Assembly (NCBI RefSeq): GCF_904849725.1
Contig: NC_058518.1
Span: 323,476,581 to 323,540,580 of the forward strand
Length of the DNA stretch: 64,000 bases
From: Hordeum vulgare subsp. vulgare
Lineage: Eukaryota > Streptophyta > Magnoliopsida > Poales > Poaceae
Direction: 5' to 3'
The notes under the pieces: model-generated
Told to the model about the DNA's origin: nothing
Seen by the model: the letters and a program-made list of their open reading frames with translations, nothing else
The model's database searches: none
Shown: piece by piece, positions 21,547 through 31,865 of the stretch
Numbering within the stretch: position 1 is the first letter of the stretch
Layout of the letters: each line of letters opens with the position of its first letter
Translations under genes and position numbers: made by a program

Positions 21547-21856
21547 GTCAGGTTGAGGTAGTTCCATTAACCATGAGCGGGGGTGAGCCTACGAAATTGA
21601 TGATAGCTCCATAGGAGTCAATAGTATGGCTCCCCAAAAAATTCCCGCCTACAATGGTATCAAGGATATACCTATTCCAAGGAGAAATTCCAACATAGAA
21701 ACTGCAAAGAAGAACGGTAGTGGATTGCTTACGAGTAGATCTACTTTGAGCATTGCAAATCCTGTACCAAGCATCCTTTAAATTTTCTTCCTCATTCTGG
21801 CTAAAATTGAGAACTTCATTCTCAGGGGTATCGTTTGGAGTGATAGGTCTAGCCAT
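21547..21856 (-). pseudogene. Gag-like ORF of the gag-only Gypsy, copy 2 (truncated)
   Basis: Starts at ATG 21856 (MARPITPNDTPENEV) and is open for about 100 codons, without the two stops of copy 1, through GGNFLGSHTIDSYGAI and PPLMVNGTT. Homology to copy 1 ends at about 21547, where sequence switches to the Copia third ORF. The break marks the recombination or deletion junction. Confidence 0.7.
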
Positions 21857-22078
21857 TGATGGACTATCTCACACACAAACTAGCGGGAAGAGGGAGAGTG
21901 AAACGGGCAAAAGGAAAACGGCAAGGGAGAAAGGCAAAAAGGCAAAAGAAAACGGCAAAGGAGAAAGGCAAATGAAAAGGGAAAATGTGAAGTGGAGGAG
22001 AGGAAAACGATAGGCAACTGGCAAAAAAAGTAAATGCAGGAGATGAGTTTGTGAGACCTGCTTGGATAGATCTCTCCT

Positions 22079-22096
22079 TCCCCGGCAACGGCGCCA
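22079..22096 (-). other. PBS, tRNA-Asp type (copy 2)
   Basis: Minus strand TGGCGCCGTTGCCGGGGA, an exact tRNA-Asp complement, beside LTR copy 2 on the side where no PBS is expected in a simple element. Confidence 0.85.
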
Positions 22097-22106
22097 GAAA
22101 TACTTC

Positions 22107-23756
22107 TGCTGATGCAACAAAAGACCTTCCAACGACGCCAGAAACACGTGCTGACGGGAGACTGTTCTTGTCTTGATTCTCCTCAGCAACGACACTAGGA
22201 ATCCTTCTGCTACAACTACGCCTTTAGGGACTTTCTAGGCAAATATGCAAAGGATTTACCCGTGGCCTTGGAGCCTTGCGTTGGTGTACCCTCGAAGCGG
22301 AAAGGGTGATGTAGCGCAGCGGTGGTAAGTATTTCCCTCAGTTTGAGAACCAAGGTATCGATCCAGTGAATGAGTATCACAAGTGCCTGCACGAACACAA
22401 AAAGCTTTCTCCCAACGCTATGAAGGGTTGTCAATCCCTTATAGATTGTTTGCCAAGTGAGAACTGAAAGCAACAAAGTAACAAAGCAAAGTAAAAGCGG
22501 AGGTGTAAACGATAGGTGTGAATAGACCCGGGGGCCGTAGTGTTTACTAGTGGCTTCTCTCATGAAAGCAAGTAGACGGTGGGTGAACGAATTACTGTCG
22601 AGCAATTGATAGAACCGCGCAAAGTCGTGATGTCATCTATGGCAATGATTATATCTATAGGCATCACGTCCAAAACAAGTAGACTGATACTTTTTGCATC
22701 TACTACTATTACTCCACACGTCGACCGCTATCCAGCATGCATCTAGTGTATTAAGTCCAAAAGAACAGAGTAACACCTTAAGCAAGATGACATGATGTAG
22801 ATGGACAATCTCATATCTACGACAAAGCCCACCTTGTTACCCTTGATGGCAACTACACGATGTGTGCCTTGCTTCCCCTACTGCATTGGGAAAGGTCACC
22901 ACACGGTAAGAACCCAAAACCAAGCACTTCTCCCATTGCAAGAATCCTAGATCTAGTTGGCCAAACAAAACCCAAGACTCGGAGAGACTTACAAGGATAT
23001 CAAATCATGCATATAAGAAATCAGCAAAGACTCAAATATATATCATAGATATTATGATCACAAATCCACAATTCATCGGATCTTGACAAACACGCCGCCA
23101 AAGAGTATTACATCGGATAGATCTCCATGAAGATCATGGAGAACTTTGTATTGAAGATCCAAGAGAGATAAGAAGCCATCTAGCTACTAACTACGGACCC
23201 GTAGGTCTGAAGTGAACTACTCACGAGTCATTGGAGGGGCGATGATGTTGACGAAGAAGCCCTCCAACTCCAAAGTCCCCTCCGGCAGGGCACCGGGAAG
23301 GGTCTCCAGATGAGATCTCGCGGAAACGGAAGCTTGCAGCGGCGGAAAAGTGTTTTCGTGGATGCCTTCATTTTTTCTGGATTTTTAGGGAATATATAGG
23401 CCAAAGACCTAGGGCAGGGGGCCACAGGGAGGCCACAAGCTTGGTTGCCGCGGCCTCCCCCCTGGCCGCGGCAACAAGGCTTGTGAGCTACCCGTGGGCC
23501 CACTTGCTTGGCCCTCAAGCCTCCTGATCTTCTTCCGTTCCGGAAAAAATCATTTCAGGGATTTTATTCCGTTTGGACTCCATTCCAAAATCAGATCTGA
23601 AAAGAGTCAAAAACACAGAAAAAACAGGAACTGGCGCTTGGCACTGAGTTAATAAGTTAGTCCCAAAAAAGATATAAAAGGTAAACAAAACATCCAAAGT
23701 TGACAAGATAACAACGTGAAATCATCAAAAATTATAGATACGTTTGAGACGTATCA
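22107..23756 (-). repeat. LTR copy 2 of the gag-only Gypsy
   Basis: 1650 bp, TGATACGTCTCAAACG start at 23756 (minus). Preceded on the minus strand by PPT-like AAGCTTGGGGATGCT (23757-23771). Followed by its own PBS (22079-22096) and partial gag, which should not occur after a 3' LTR. Confidence 0.87.
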
Positions 23757-26526
23757 AGCATCCCCAAGCTTAACTCCTGCTCATCCTCGAGTAGGGAAGT
23801 GATAAACAATGAATTTTTGATGCTTTCATGCTACCTAGCATAGATGTCCTTTGTAACTCCTCTTATGTGACGTGAATGTTCAGATCCATTATATTCAAAA
23901 CAATAGTTTTCTATTGACGTGGAATCAATAATAATTCAAGCAAACTAGCATAGTAATCATGAACTTTCAAAATAACAAGGCCAAAAGAAAGTTATCCCTA
24001 CAAAATCATATAGTCTGGCTATGCTCTATCATCATTGCACAACGAATTTAAATCATGCACAACCCCGGTATTGGCCAAGTAATTGTTTTCACACCTTTAC
24101 TTTCTCAAAACTTTTCAACTCTCACGCAATACATGAGTGGGAGCCATGGTTTTAGCACTATAAGTGGTGTGGAGTGTGGTGGAGGTAGCAAGACAAACAA
24201 GGAGAAGATGATCACATTAACTAGGCATATCAATGAGCTGTGGAGATGCTCATCAATAGATATCAATGTGAGTGAGTAGGGATTGCCATACAAATAATGC
24301 ACTAGATCTAAGAGTATGTGAAAGCTCTTAAAGAAAACTAGTGGGTGTGCATCCAACTTGCTTGCTCACTAAGACCTAAGGCAATTTTGGGGAAGCCTAT
24401 CATTGGAATATAGAAGCCAAGTTATATAATGAAAATTTCCCACTAGCTATATGGTGGTGACAAAACGAGAGACTCTCGATCATGAAGATCATGGTGCTTA
24501 ATATGCACAAGTGTGGAAAGGTGGTAGCATTGTCCCTTCTATCTTTTTCTCTCATTTTTTTTTGGATGGTCTCTTTGGCCTCTTTTTTTTCATTTTGGTG
24601 GGCATCTTTGGCCTCTTTTATTTCCTCACATGGGAAAATGCTCCATCAATGATGATCATCACACTTACAACTCAAAACTTAGAGCAACGATGACTCTATA
24701 TGAAATGCCTTCGGTAGTGTACCGTGACAATGATCTAGCAAGGCATAGCCATAAATGGAAACATCATGCTAGCTAATTATGATCATGCAATGGCAATGTA
24801 GACGTGGTGGCACATGTCAATGTGGTAGTTGCATGGCAATATATCTCGGAATGACTTTGAAAAAGCCATAGTAGGTAGGTATGGTGGCTGTTTTGAGGGA
24901 GGCTAATGGTGGGTTTTGTGCACCGGCGAAAGTTGCACGACACTAAAGAAGATAGTGATGGTGGAAGGTGAAAGTGCATATAAACCATGGACTCAACATT
25001 AGTCATGAACAACTCATATAATTGTTGCAAAAGTTTTATTAGTAATCGAAACAAAGCATTCAACGCATACTCCTAGGGGAAGGGTTGGTAGGTATAAACC
25101 ATTGCGCGATCCCAACCGCCACACAAAAGATGATAATCAATAGACTAATCATGCTCAGACTTCATCACATAGCGGTTCACCATACGTGCATGCTACGGGA
25201 ATCACTAACTTCAACACAAGTATTTCTAGATTCACAACACCTTACTAATATAACTTCAATATTACCATAACCACAACTCAAAACTAGTTGAGATAAATCA
25301 AACTTCTCTAACTATTCAATGCACATGAAGGTGGAAGTTTTCGTATCCCTTTGGATAACTACCACTTTGAGACTACTTTCATAGCATAGATCAACTACCA
25401 AGCCACGCACCGCCGTGCTCTAAAAGATATAAGTGAAGCATATAGAGCAAAAGGAACTAGCTCAAAAGATATAAGTGAAGCACATATGAGCTGAATTGTC
25501 TACCGAAGGATATAAGTGAAGCTCGACAAAATCACTGTGAGTGCATGTCTCTCTCTCTCTAGGTGTGCAGCAAGGATGATTGTGACACAACAAAAATAAG
25601 AGACTCCTACGATACAAGACGCTCCAAGAAGAACACATAACATGTGGTGAATAAAAATATAGCCCCAAGTAACGTTATCGATGGATTGAAGACGAGAGAG
25701 AGGATGCCTTCCCGGGGCATCCCCAAGCTTAGGATTTTACGACATCCTTGAATCTCTTGGGGTGCCTTGGGCATCCCCAAGCATGAGCTCTTGCCACTCT
25801 TTATCTTTTTGTCCATAAGAACTTCACCCAAAACTTGAAAACTTCACAACACGAAAGTTAAACAGAAACTTGTGATAACATTAGTATAAGAAAGCAAACC
25901 ACCACTTCCTTAGGTACTATAGCAAACTTGAATTCTACTTATGCTGATGTTGGGTTACTTTATTTTCAATATTCCATGGCTAATACCCCCCGATACTATC
26001 CATGGTTTCATCAAAATAAGCAACCAACACAACAAAAACAGAATCTGTTAACAACAGACCAGTCTATAGCAACTATATACTTCGTATACTTCTGGTACTT
26101 CAACAATTCTGAAAACTTAAGACAGTCTGAAGAATTTGGGTAGCAATCAGAATAAAAAATAATCAACTCAAAAGCTCTTACAGAAAAAAAGGAAATTATT
26201 TTCGTGAGCAGAAAGTTTCTGTCTTTTCCAGCATGACCAAACGATCATCCCCAAGACTAATCATAACAGTTTTGCTTGGCACAAACGCAAAACGGAACAC
26301 AAAAAACACAATCATAACAGAATTATGAAAGTGTGTAAAACACAAAACAGATAGAAAAATAATAGATTCGTTGGGTTGCCTCCCAACAAGCGCTATTGTT
26401 TAACGCCCTTAGCTAGGCCTAAGGTGATGGAATCACGTATAGTCATCTTTGGTGCTCAAACCATAAGTAGTGTGATCATTTATCATCTTAAGATCTTCAT
26501 CTTTATTGGATGACTTACCACTAGCT
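23757..26526 (-). other. Non-coding internal region of the gag-only Gypsy
   Basis: 2.8 kb between gag and LTR copy 2 with no coding motif. Minus strand contains repeated AAGCTTGGGGATGCC-like words at the PPT (23757-23771), about 25717-25732 and 25770-25783. Several short ORFs exist but none shows a domain. Confidence 0.65.
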
Positions 26527-27120
26527 TTAGGAACAAAAACAGACTTGACAGTCTTTTCTTTTGAGAGTGAGATTTGGAGTATTTTGCACAACGGCAAAAG
26601 CGAAACCCAAGTTGGTTATGACATCTTCTAGTTTGCCAATTCTAGAAGAATCATTAACTATAAGTTCCTTTTCCCTTAAATTTTTCAAAAAAATTCCCAC
26701 TTTGGATCCGTACCGAGTAATTTGATTGTGGATCTTTCTATCCAAACCCTCAATAAGTTCAACTGTGGCAATTTTGTTTTCAGTAGCGTCAAGCCTTTGC
26801 ATCACGTGTTCCAAGGTTAAGGTAGTTCCATTAACCATGAGCGGGGGTGAGCCTACCAAATTCATGATAGCTTCATAGGAGTCAACAGTATGGCTCCCCA
26901 AAAAATTCCCGCCTACAATGGTATCAAGGATAAAGCTATTCCAAGGAGAAATTCCAACATAGAAACTGCGAAGAAGAACGGTAGTGGATTGCTTACGAGT
27001 AGATCTACTTTGAGCATTGCAAATCCTGTATCAAGCGTCCTTTAAATTTTCTTCCTCATTCTACCTAAAGTTGAGAACTTCATTCTCAGGGGTATCGTTT
27101 GGAGTGGTAGGTCTAGCCAT
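26527..27120 (-). pseudogene. Gag-like ORF of the gag-only Gypsy, copy 1
   Basis: Starts at ATG 27120 (MARPTTPNDTPENEV). Two early stops are visible (after LNFR and after ENLKDA); the frame continues NAQSRSTRKQSTTVLL, FYVGISPWN, LDTIVGGNFLGSHTVDSYEAI and, from 26901 to 26527, an open 124-codon part with a helical segment (LEHVMQRLDATENKIATVEL). This looks like the N-terminal part of a Gypsy gag with a coiled coil. No zinc knuckle or protease follows, which supports a reduced non-autonomous element. Confidence 0.68.
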
Positions 27121-27139
27121 TGATGGACTATCTCACACA

Positions 27140-27300
27140 CAAACGAGCAGGAAGAGGGAGAGTGAAACGGGCAAAAGGAAAACGGCAAGGGAGAAAGGCA
27201 AAAAGGCAAAAAGGCAAAAGAAAACGGCAAAGGAGAAAGGCAAATGAAAAGGGAAAATGTGAAGTGGGGGAGAGGAAAACGAGAGGCAAGTGGCAAAAAA
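27140..27300. repeat. Purine-rich GGCAAAA-type low-complexity tract
   Basis: Plus strand carries repeated GGCAAAAGG, GAGAAAGGC and GGAAAACGG words between PBS and gag (copy 2 at 21885-22020 is shorter). On the minus, sense strand it is a pyrimidine-rich leader (TTTTGCC repeats). Confidence 0.7.
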
Positions 27301-27350
27301 AGTAAATGCAGGAGATGAGTTTGTGAGACCTACTTGGATAGATCTCTCCT

Positions 27351-27368
27351 TCCCCGGCAACGGCGCGA
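27351..27368 (-). other. PBS, tRNA-Asp type (copy 1)
   Basis: Minus strand TCGCGCCGTTGCCGGGGA, one mismatch to the tRNA-Asp complement, just inside the LTR. Confidence 0.8.
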
Positions 27369-27378
27369 GAAATACTTC

Positions 27379-29028
27379 TGCTGATGCAACAAAAGACCTT
27401 CCAACGGCGCCAGAAACACGTGCTGACGGGAGACTGTTCTTGTCTTGATTCTCCTCAGCAACGACACCAGGAATCCTTCTGCTACGGCTACGCCTTTAGG
27501 GCCTTCCTAGGAAAATATGCAAAGTATTTCCCCGTGGCCTTGGAGCCTTGCGTTGGTGTTCCCTCGAAGCGGAAAAGGTGATGTAGCACAGCGGTGGTAA
27601 GTATTTCCCTCAGTTTGAGAACCAAGGTGTCGATCCAGTGAAGGAGTATCACAAGTGCCTGCACAAACACAAAAATGTTGCTCCCAACGCTATGAAGGGG
27701 TTGTCAATCCCTTATATATTCTTTGCCAAGTGAGAACTGAAAGCAACAAAGTAACAAAGCAAAGTAAAAGGGGAGGTGTAAACGATAAGTGTGAATAGAC
27801 CCCGGGGCCGTAGTGTTTACTAGTAGCTTCTCTCATGAAAGCAAGTAGATGGTGGGTGAACGAATTACTGTCGAGCAATTTATAGAACCACGCAAAGTCG
27901 TGACGTCATCTATGGCAATGATTATATCTATATGCATCACGTCCAAAACAAGTAGACCGATACTTTGTGCATCTACTACTATTACTCCACACGTCGACCG
28001 ATATCCAGCATGCATCTAGTGTATTAAGTCCAAAAGAACAGAGTAACGGCTTAAGCAAGATGACATGATGTAGATGTACAATCTCATATCTACGACAAAG
28101 CCCACCTTGTTACCCTTGATGGGAACTACACGATGTGTGCCTTGCTGCCCCTACTATCACTGGGAAAGGTCACCACACGGTAAGAACCCAAAAACAAGCA
28201 CTTCTCCCATTGCAAGGATCATAGATCTAGTTGGCCAAACAAAACCCAAGACTCGTAGAGATTTACAAGGATTTCAAATTATGCATATAAGAAATCAGCA
28301 AAAACTCAAATATATATCATAGATAATCTGATCACAAATCCACAATTCATCGGATCTCGACAAACACACCGCCAAAGAGGATTACATCGGATTGATCTCC
28401 ATGAAGATCATGGAGAACTTTGTATTGAAGATCCAAGAGAGAGAAGAAGCCATCTAGCTACTAACTACGAACCCGTAGGTCTGAAGTGAACTACTCATGA
28501 GTCATTGGAGGGGCGATGATGTTGATGAAGAAGCCCTCCAACTCCAAAGTCCCCTCCGGCAGGGCACCGAGAAGGGTCTCCACATGAGATCTCGCGGAAA
28601 CGGAAGCTTGCGGCGGCGGAAAAGTGTTTTCATGGACACCCTGATTTTTTCTGGATTTTTAGGGAATATATAGGCCAAAGACCTAGGGCAGGGGGGCCAC
28701 AGGGAGGCCACAAGCTTGGTTGCCGCGGCCTCCCCCTGGCCGCGGCAACAGGGCTTGTGGGCTCCCTGTGGGCCCACTTGCTTGGCCCTCAAGCCTCCTG
28801 ATCTTCTTCCGTTCTGGAAAAAATCATTTCAGGGATTTTATTCTGTTTGGACTCCGTTCCAAAATCAGATCTGAAAAGAGTCAAAAACACAAAAAAACAG
28901 GAACTGGCGCTTGGCACTGAGTTAATAAGTTAGTCCCAAAAAAGATATAAAAGATAAACAAAACATACAAAGTTGACAAGAAAACAGCGTGAAACCATAA
29001 AAAATTATAGATACGTTTGAGACGTATC
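27379..29028 (-). repeat. LTR copy 1 of the gag-only Gypsy
   Basis: Minus strand starts TGATACGTCTCAAACGTATC at 29028. A TATATATT box is at 28665-28674, preceded by a large inverted repeat (28697-28771). 1650 bp. Near-identical to 22107-23756 and similar to the solo LTR 51228-52876. Confidence 0.87.
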
Positions 29029-29033
29029 ACTTG

Positions 29034-30008
29034 GCAACACAGGACAGCTACGGCGGCGGCGGACGAAGATGGTCCGGTTCCAGCGTGGTTTCGGCGACGG
29101 AGAGGTCTAGGCAGTCAAGCTCTTCTTTGCCGGTGTCGAGACTTCTAGCGGTGGCGCTAGAGCATTTGAGCTTTGCTGTAGCAAGAGGGCAATGGGACGA
29201 AGAAGATTTTACCGAAGGGAGATGGGGACATATTTATAGTCAGGTGGTAACTGTTGGCGCAAAAGTATCGGACCAAATAGCCCCTGTCTCTACGTCTCCG
29301 CAGGACACGTGTAGCCCACAACCGAAGCAGTGGAGATCGTGGAGATCATGGTTATCCGAACGGGGAAAGTGGGGTTCAGTTACAGTGAAACAAAAAATAT
29401 TTTTGAAGATTTGAGGATTTTGTTACAAAATCATCAGCTGACAAGGACGCAGTGAGGATTTCGAACAAAGTTTCAAGTAGAACGCATATGAAGAATTGAA
29501 TAGACTGGGTGAGAGTAGCATAGAGGGAAAGTAGGGTCCGATCAAATTCACTTAGATGAAATATAAAATTGAAGAAATAGCTATAAGTGAATGCTGTTGA
29601 GGACTTGAAATCACAGTCTATCTAGGTAAACGAAAATCATCAAGTGTTTTTGAAGAATTTTGATTAACTTGAGGATTTTGTGACAAAGCGTCATGATCAT
29701 GAATTTCAGTTTTGAAGAAAAACAAGTTTGAAGAACAGCTGTTTTGAAGAAACTCGACTTTTGAAGAAATTCAGCTTTGAAGAAATTCAACTTGAGGAAT
29801 TTCAAGTTGGGTGGTGGCGTGACCCACCATATAAGAATGTTGATTACAGACGCCGCGTACAATTGTCGTAGGGCCCTGAGAATCAATTTATTCGTTGATT
29901 TCCTCACACTAAGAGTGATATTCTTCATTGGTTGAAGAAAATCGATTCATCGTGTGTTGCACATCTAAGTCAACAATTTTGCATAAGTGTTAGGATGTGG
30001 GCATGTTT
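29034..30008 (-). other. Copia spacer between pol and the third ORF, with TATA box and leader
   Basis: From pol downstream (30008 to about 29260) the minus strand is AT-rich non-coding DNA with short repeats of AAATTC(C)TC and GAATTTCTTC type. At 29231-29238 the minus strand reads TATAAATA, followed by a GC-rich, CCGCCGCC-containing stretch of about 200 bp that looks like a 5' leader and runs into the nested Gypsy LTR at 29028. This arrangement suggests a separate transcript for the third ORF. Confidence 0.5.
29231..29238 (-). promoter_or_regulatory. Putative TATA box of an internal promoter
   Basis: TATAAATA on the minus strand (in context GACTATAAATATG), located after the end of pol and upstream of the third ORF. 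The following leader is GC-rich, in contrast to the AT-rich spacer before it. Promoter function is inferred from this layout only. Confidence 0.45.
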
Positions 30009-30317
30009 TTACAAAACATTTGAAGATTCTAAGATATTTAGCTGACACCGCAACTTGCAAAACCTTTTGTCATCCAAGGGCTTGGTGAAGATATCTGCTA
30101 GTTGATTGCCAGTCTTCACATGGTCGATGAGGATATTGCCCTTGAGGACATGGTCCCGAAGAAAATGATGACGAATCTGGATGTGCTTAGTCTTCGAGTG
30201 TTGTACGGGGTTGTATGCAATCTTGATTGCACTCTCATTGTCGCAGTAGAGAGGCGGATTCTTCATGTTGATGTTGTAATCCTTGAGGGTTTGCTTCATC
30301 CATAGCAATTGAGCACA
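30009..30317 (-). pseudogene. Copia RNase H, C-terminal part of pol
   Basis: In frame with the RT frame upstream but separated by a TGA at 30318-30320. It encodes the end of Copia RNase H: PPLYCDNESAI (catalytic Asp region), KTKHIQIRHHF (conserved His), DHVKTGNQLADIFTKPL. The reading stops at 30009. RNase H would degrade the RNA strand of the RNA/DNA hybrid. Confidence 0.85.
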
Positions 30318-31865
30318 TCATAAACCAGCAGCAATGTACTCAGCTTTGGCAGTGGAGAGTGAAACGCAGTTTTGCTTCTTTGAGGACCAGCAGACTAGTG
30401 ATCTTCCGAGGAAATGACATGTGCCAGAGGTTGACTTGCGATCCACAGGGTCACCAGCATAGTCAGAATCAGAATATCCCACAAGATGAAGATTTGAGCC
30501 CTTGGGGTACCACAATCCTAGTGTTGGTGTGTGAGCTAAGTATCGAAGAATATGCTTCACAGCCTTATGGTGTGATTCCTTCGGTTTTGCTTGAAAACGT
30601 GCACACATGCAAACACTAAGCATTATATCTAGCCTAGATGCACATAAATACAGTAAAGAGCCAATCATAGAGCGATATACCTGCTGATCGAATTCTTTAC
30701 CATTTTCGTCAGTGCAGAGGTGGCCATTGGTAGGCATTGGAGTCTTGGCACCTTTGCATTCATGCATGTCAAATTTCCTCAGAACATCCTTGAGGTATTT
30801 CTCCTGTGATATGAAGATTCCATTGCGTTGTTGACGAATCTGAAGACCTAAGAAGAATTTCAGCTCCCCCATCATAGACATCTGATATTCTTCACTCATC
30901 ATGTAAGCAAATTCATCACTGTAACGTTTGTCAGTACAGCCAAATATGATGTCATCGACATATATCTGGCACACAAATAGTTCATTATCATAGGATTTAG
31001 TGAAAAGAGTTGGATCGAGTGAACCAGGTTTGAAGCCTATCTTCATGAGGAATTCCTTCAGTGTATCATACCATGCCCGAGGGGCTTGCTTGAGACCATA
31101 GAGCACCTTTTTAAGTCTAAAGACTTTGTCTGGATTCTTTGGATCCTCAAAACCAAGGGGCTGAGCAACATATACTTCTTCCTCAAGCTTACAATTGAGG
31201 AATGCACTTTTCACATCCATTTGATATAACATGATGTTATGATGATTAGCATAAGCAAGTAGTATTCGAATAGCTTTAAGTCTAGAAACATGTGCAAAAG
31301 TTTCATTGAAATCTATTCCTTCAACCTGTGTGTAGCCTTGGGCTACAAGTCGTGCCTTATTCCTCACCACTTGACCATCCTCGTCTTGCTTGTTTCGGAA
31401 AAACCACTTGGTGCCGATGATATTGTGCTTGCGAGGATCTGGTCGTTTGACGAGCTCCCATACGTCATCCAGCTTGAATTGAAGAAGTTCGTCTTGCATG
31501 GCTTGGATCCACTCTGGTTCCATGAAAGCCTCAGCAACTTTTGAAGGTTCTGTGATAGTTACAAAGGAGAAATGCCCACAAAAGTTAACTAAGTATGAAG
31601 CTGTTGAGCGAGTGAGAGGACATGGCACGTTGATGTCATTGAGGATTTTTTCAAGTTCTAATTCATTTGCAATCCTTGGATGAGCTGGTTGAGGATTTTG
31701 TCTGGGCTGAGGAATTGGTTCTGGAGCAATTTCCTTAGGAGCATCTTGTTGATTTTCATCAGTGCTGGGAATGATTTCTTCATCAATTTCCTCAGTGGGA
31801 ACAATGTCTTCAGTAGCTTTGAGCTTTATTGCTTCCTCAGGAGACAACTTATCTGGATCAGGAGG
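30318..31865 (-). CDS. Copia reverse transcriptase and RNase H N-terminus (pol)
   Basis: Long open frame of about 510 codons. An acidic Pro-rich linker comes first, then the Copia [38 protein letters not shown], the first catalytic Asp in [21 protein letters not shown] and the catalytic YVDDIIFG. The RNase H start follows ([34 protein letters not shown]). It is continuous in frame with integrase except for a TAG at 31866-31868 and ends at a TGA (30318-30320). The RT catalytic residues are intact; the breaks are simple nonsense codons. It would copy the element's RNA into DNA in cytoplasmic particles. Confidence 0.92.
   Translation of the reverse strand, partial: PPDPDKLSPEEAIKLKATEDIVPTEEIDEEIIPSTDENQQDAPKEIAPEPIPQPRQNPQPAHPRIANELELEKILNDINVPCPLTRSTASYLVNFCGHFSFVTITEPSKVAEAFMEPEWIQAMQDELLQFKLDDVWELVKRPDPRKHNIIGTKWFFRNKQDEDGQVVRNKARLVAQGYTQVEGIDFNETFAHVSRLKAIRILLAYANHHNIMLYQMDVKSAFLNCKLEEEVYVAQPLGFEDPKNPDKVFRLKKVLYGLKQAPRAWYDTLKEFLMKIGFKPGSLDPTLFTKSYDNELFVCQIYVDDIIFGCTDKRYSDEFAYMMSEEYQMSMMGELKFFLGLQIRQQRNGIFISQEKYLKDVLRKFDMHECKGAKTPMPTNGHLCTDENGKEFDQQVYRSMIGSLLYLCASRLDIMLSVCMCARFQAKPKESHHKAVKHILRYLAHTPTLGLWYPKGSNLHLVGYSDSDYAGDPVDRKSTSGTCHFLGRSLVCWSSKKQNCVSLSTAKAEYIAAGL

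Larger units (their letters stand above)
21547..29028 (-). mobile_element. Gag-only Gypsy element in internal-LTR-internal-LTR arrangement (Fatima-like, tentative)
   Basis: On the minus strand, in order: LTR 27379-29028, PBS, gag, about 3 kb of non-coding internal DNA, PPT, LTR 22107-23756, then a second PBS and partial gag (22106-21547), which stops abruptly. Normal insertion gives one internal region between two LTRs; the extra partial copy indicates recombination between tandem or homologous elements. Only gag is present; no protease, RT or integrase. The right flank is 29029 (CTTGG); no matching TSD is found at 21546, consistent with loss of the original end. Inserted in the leader or third ORF of the Sirevirus-like Copia. 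Confidence 0.8.
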
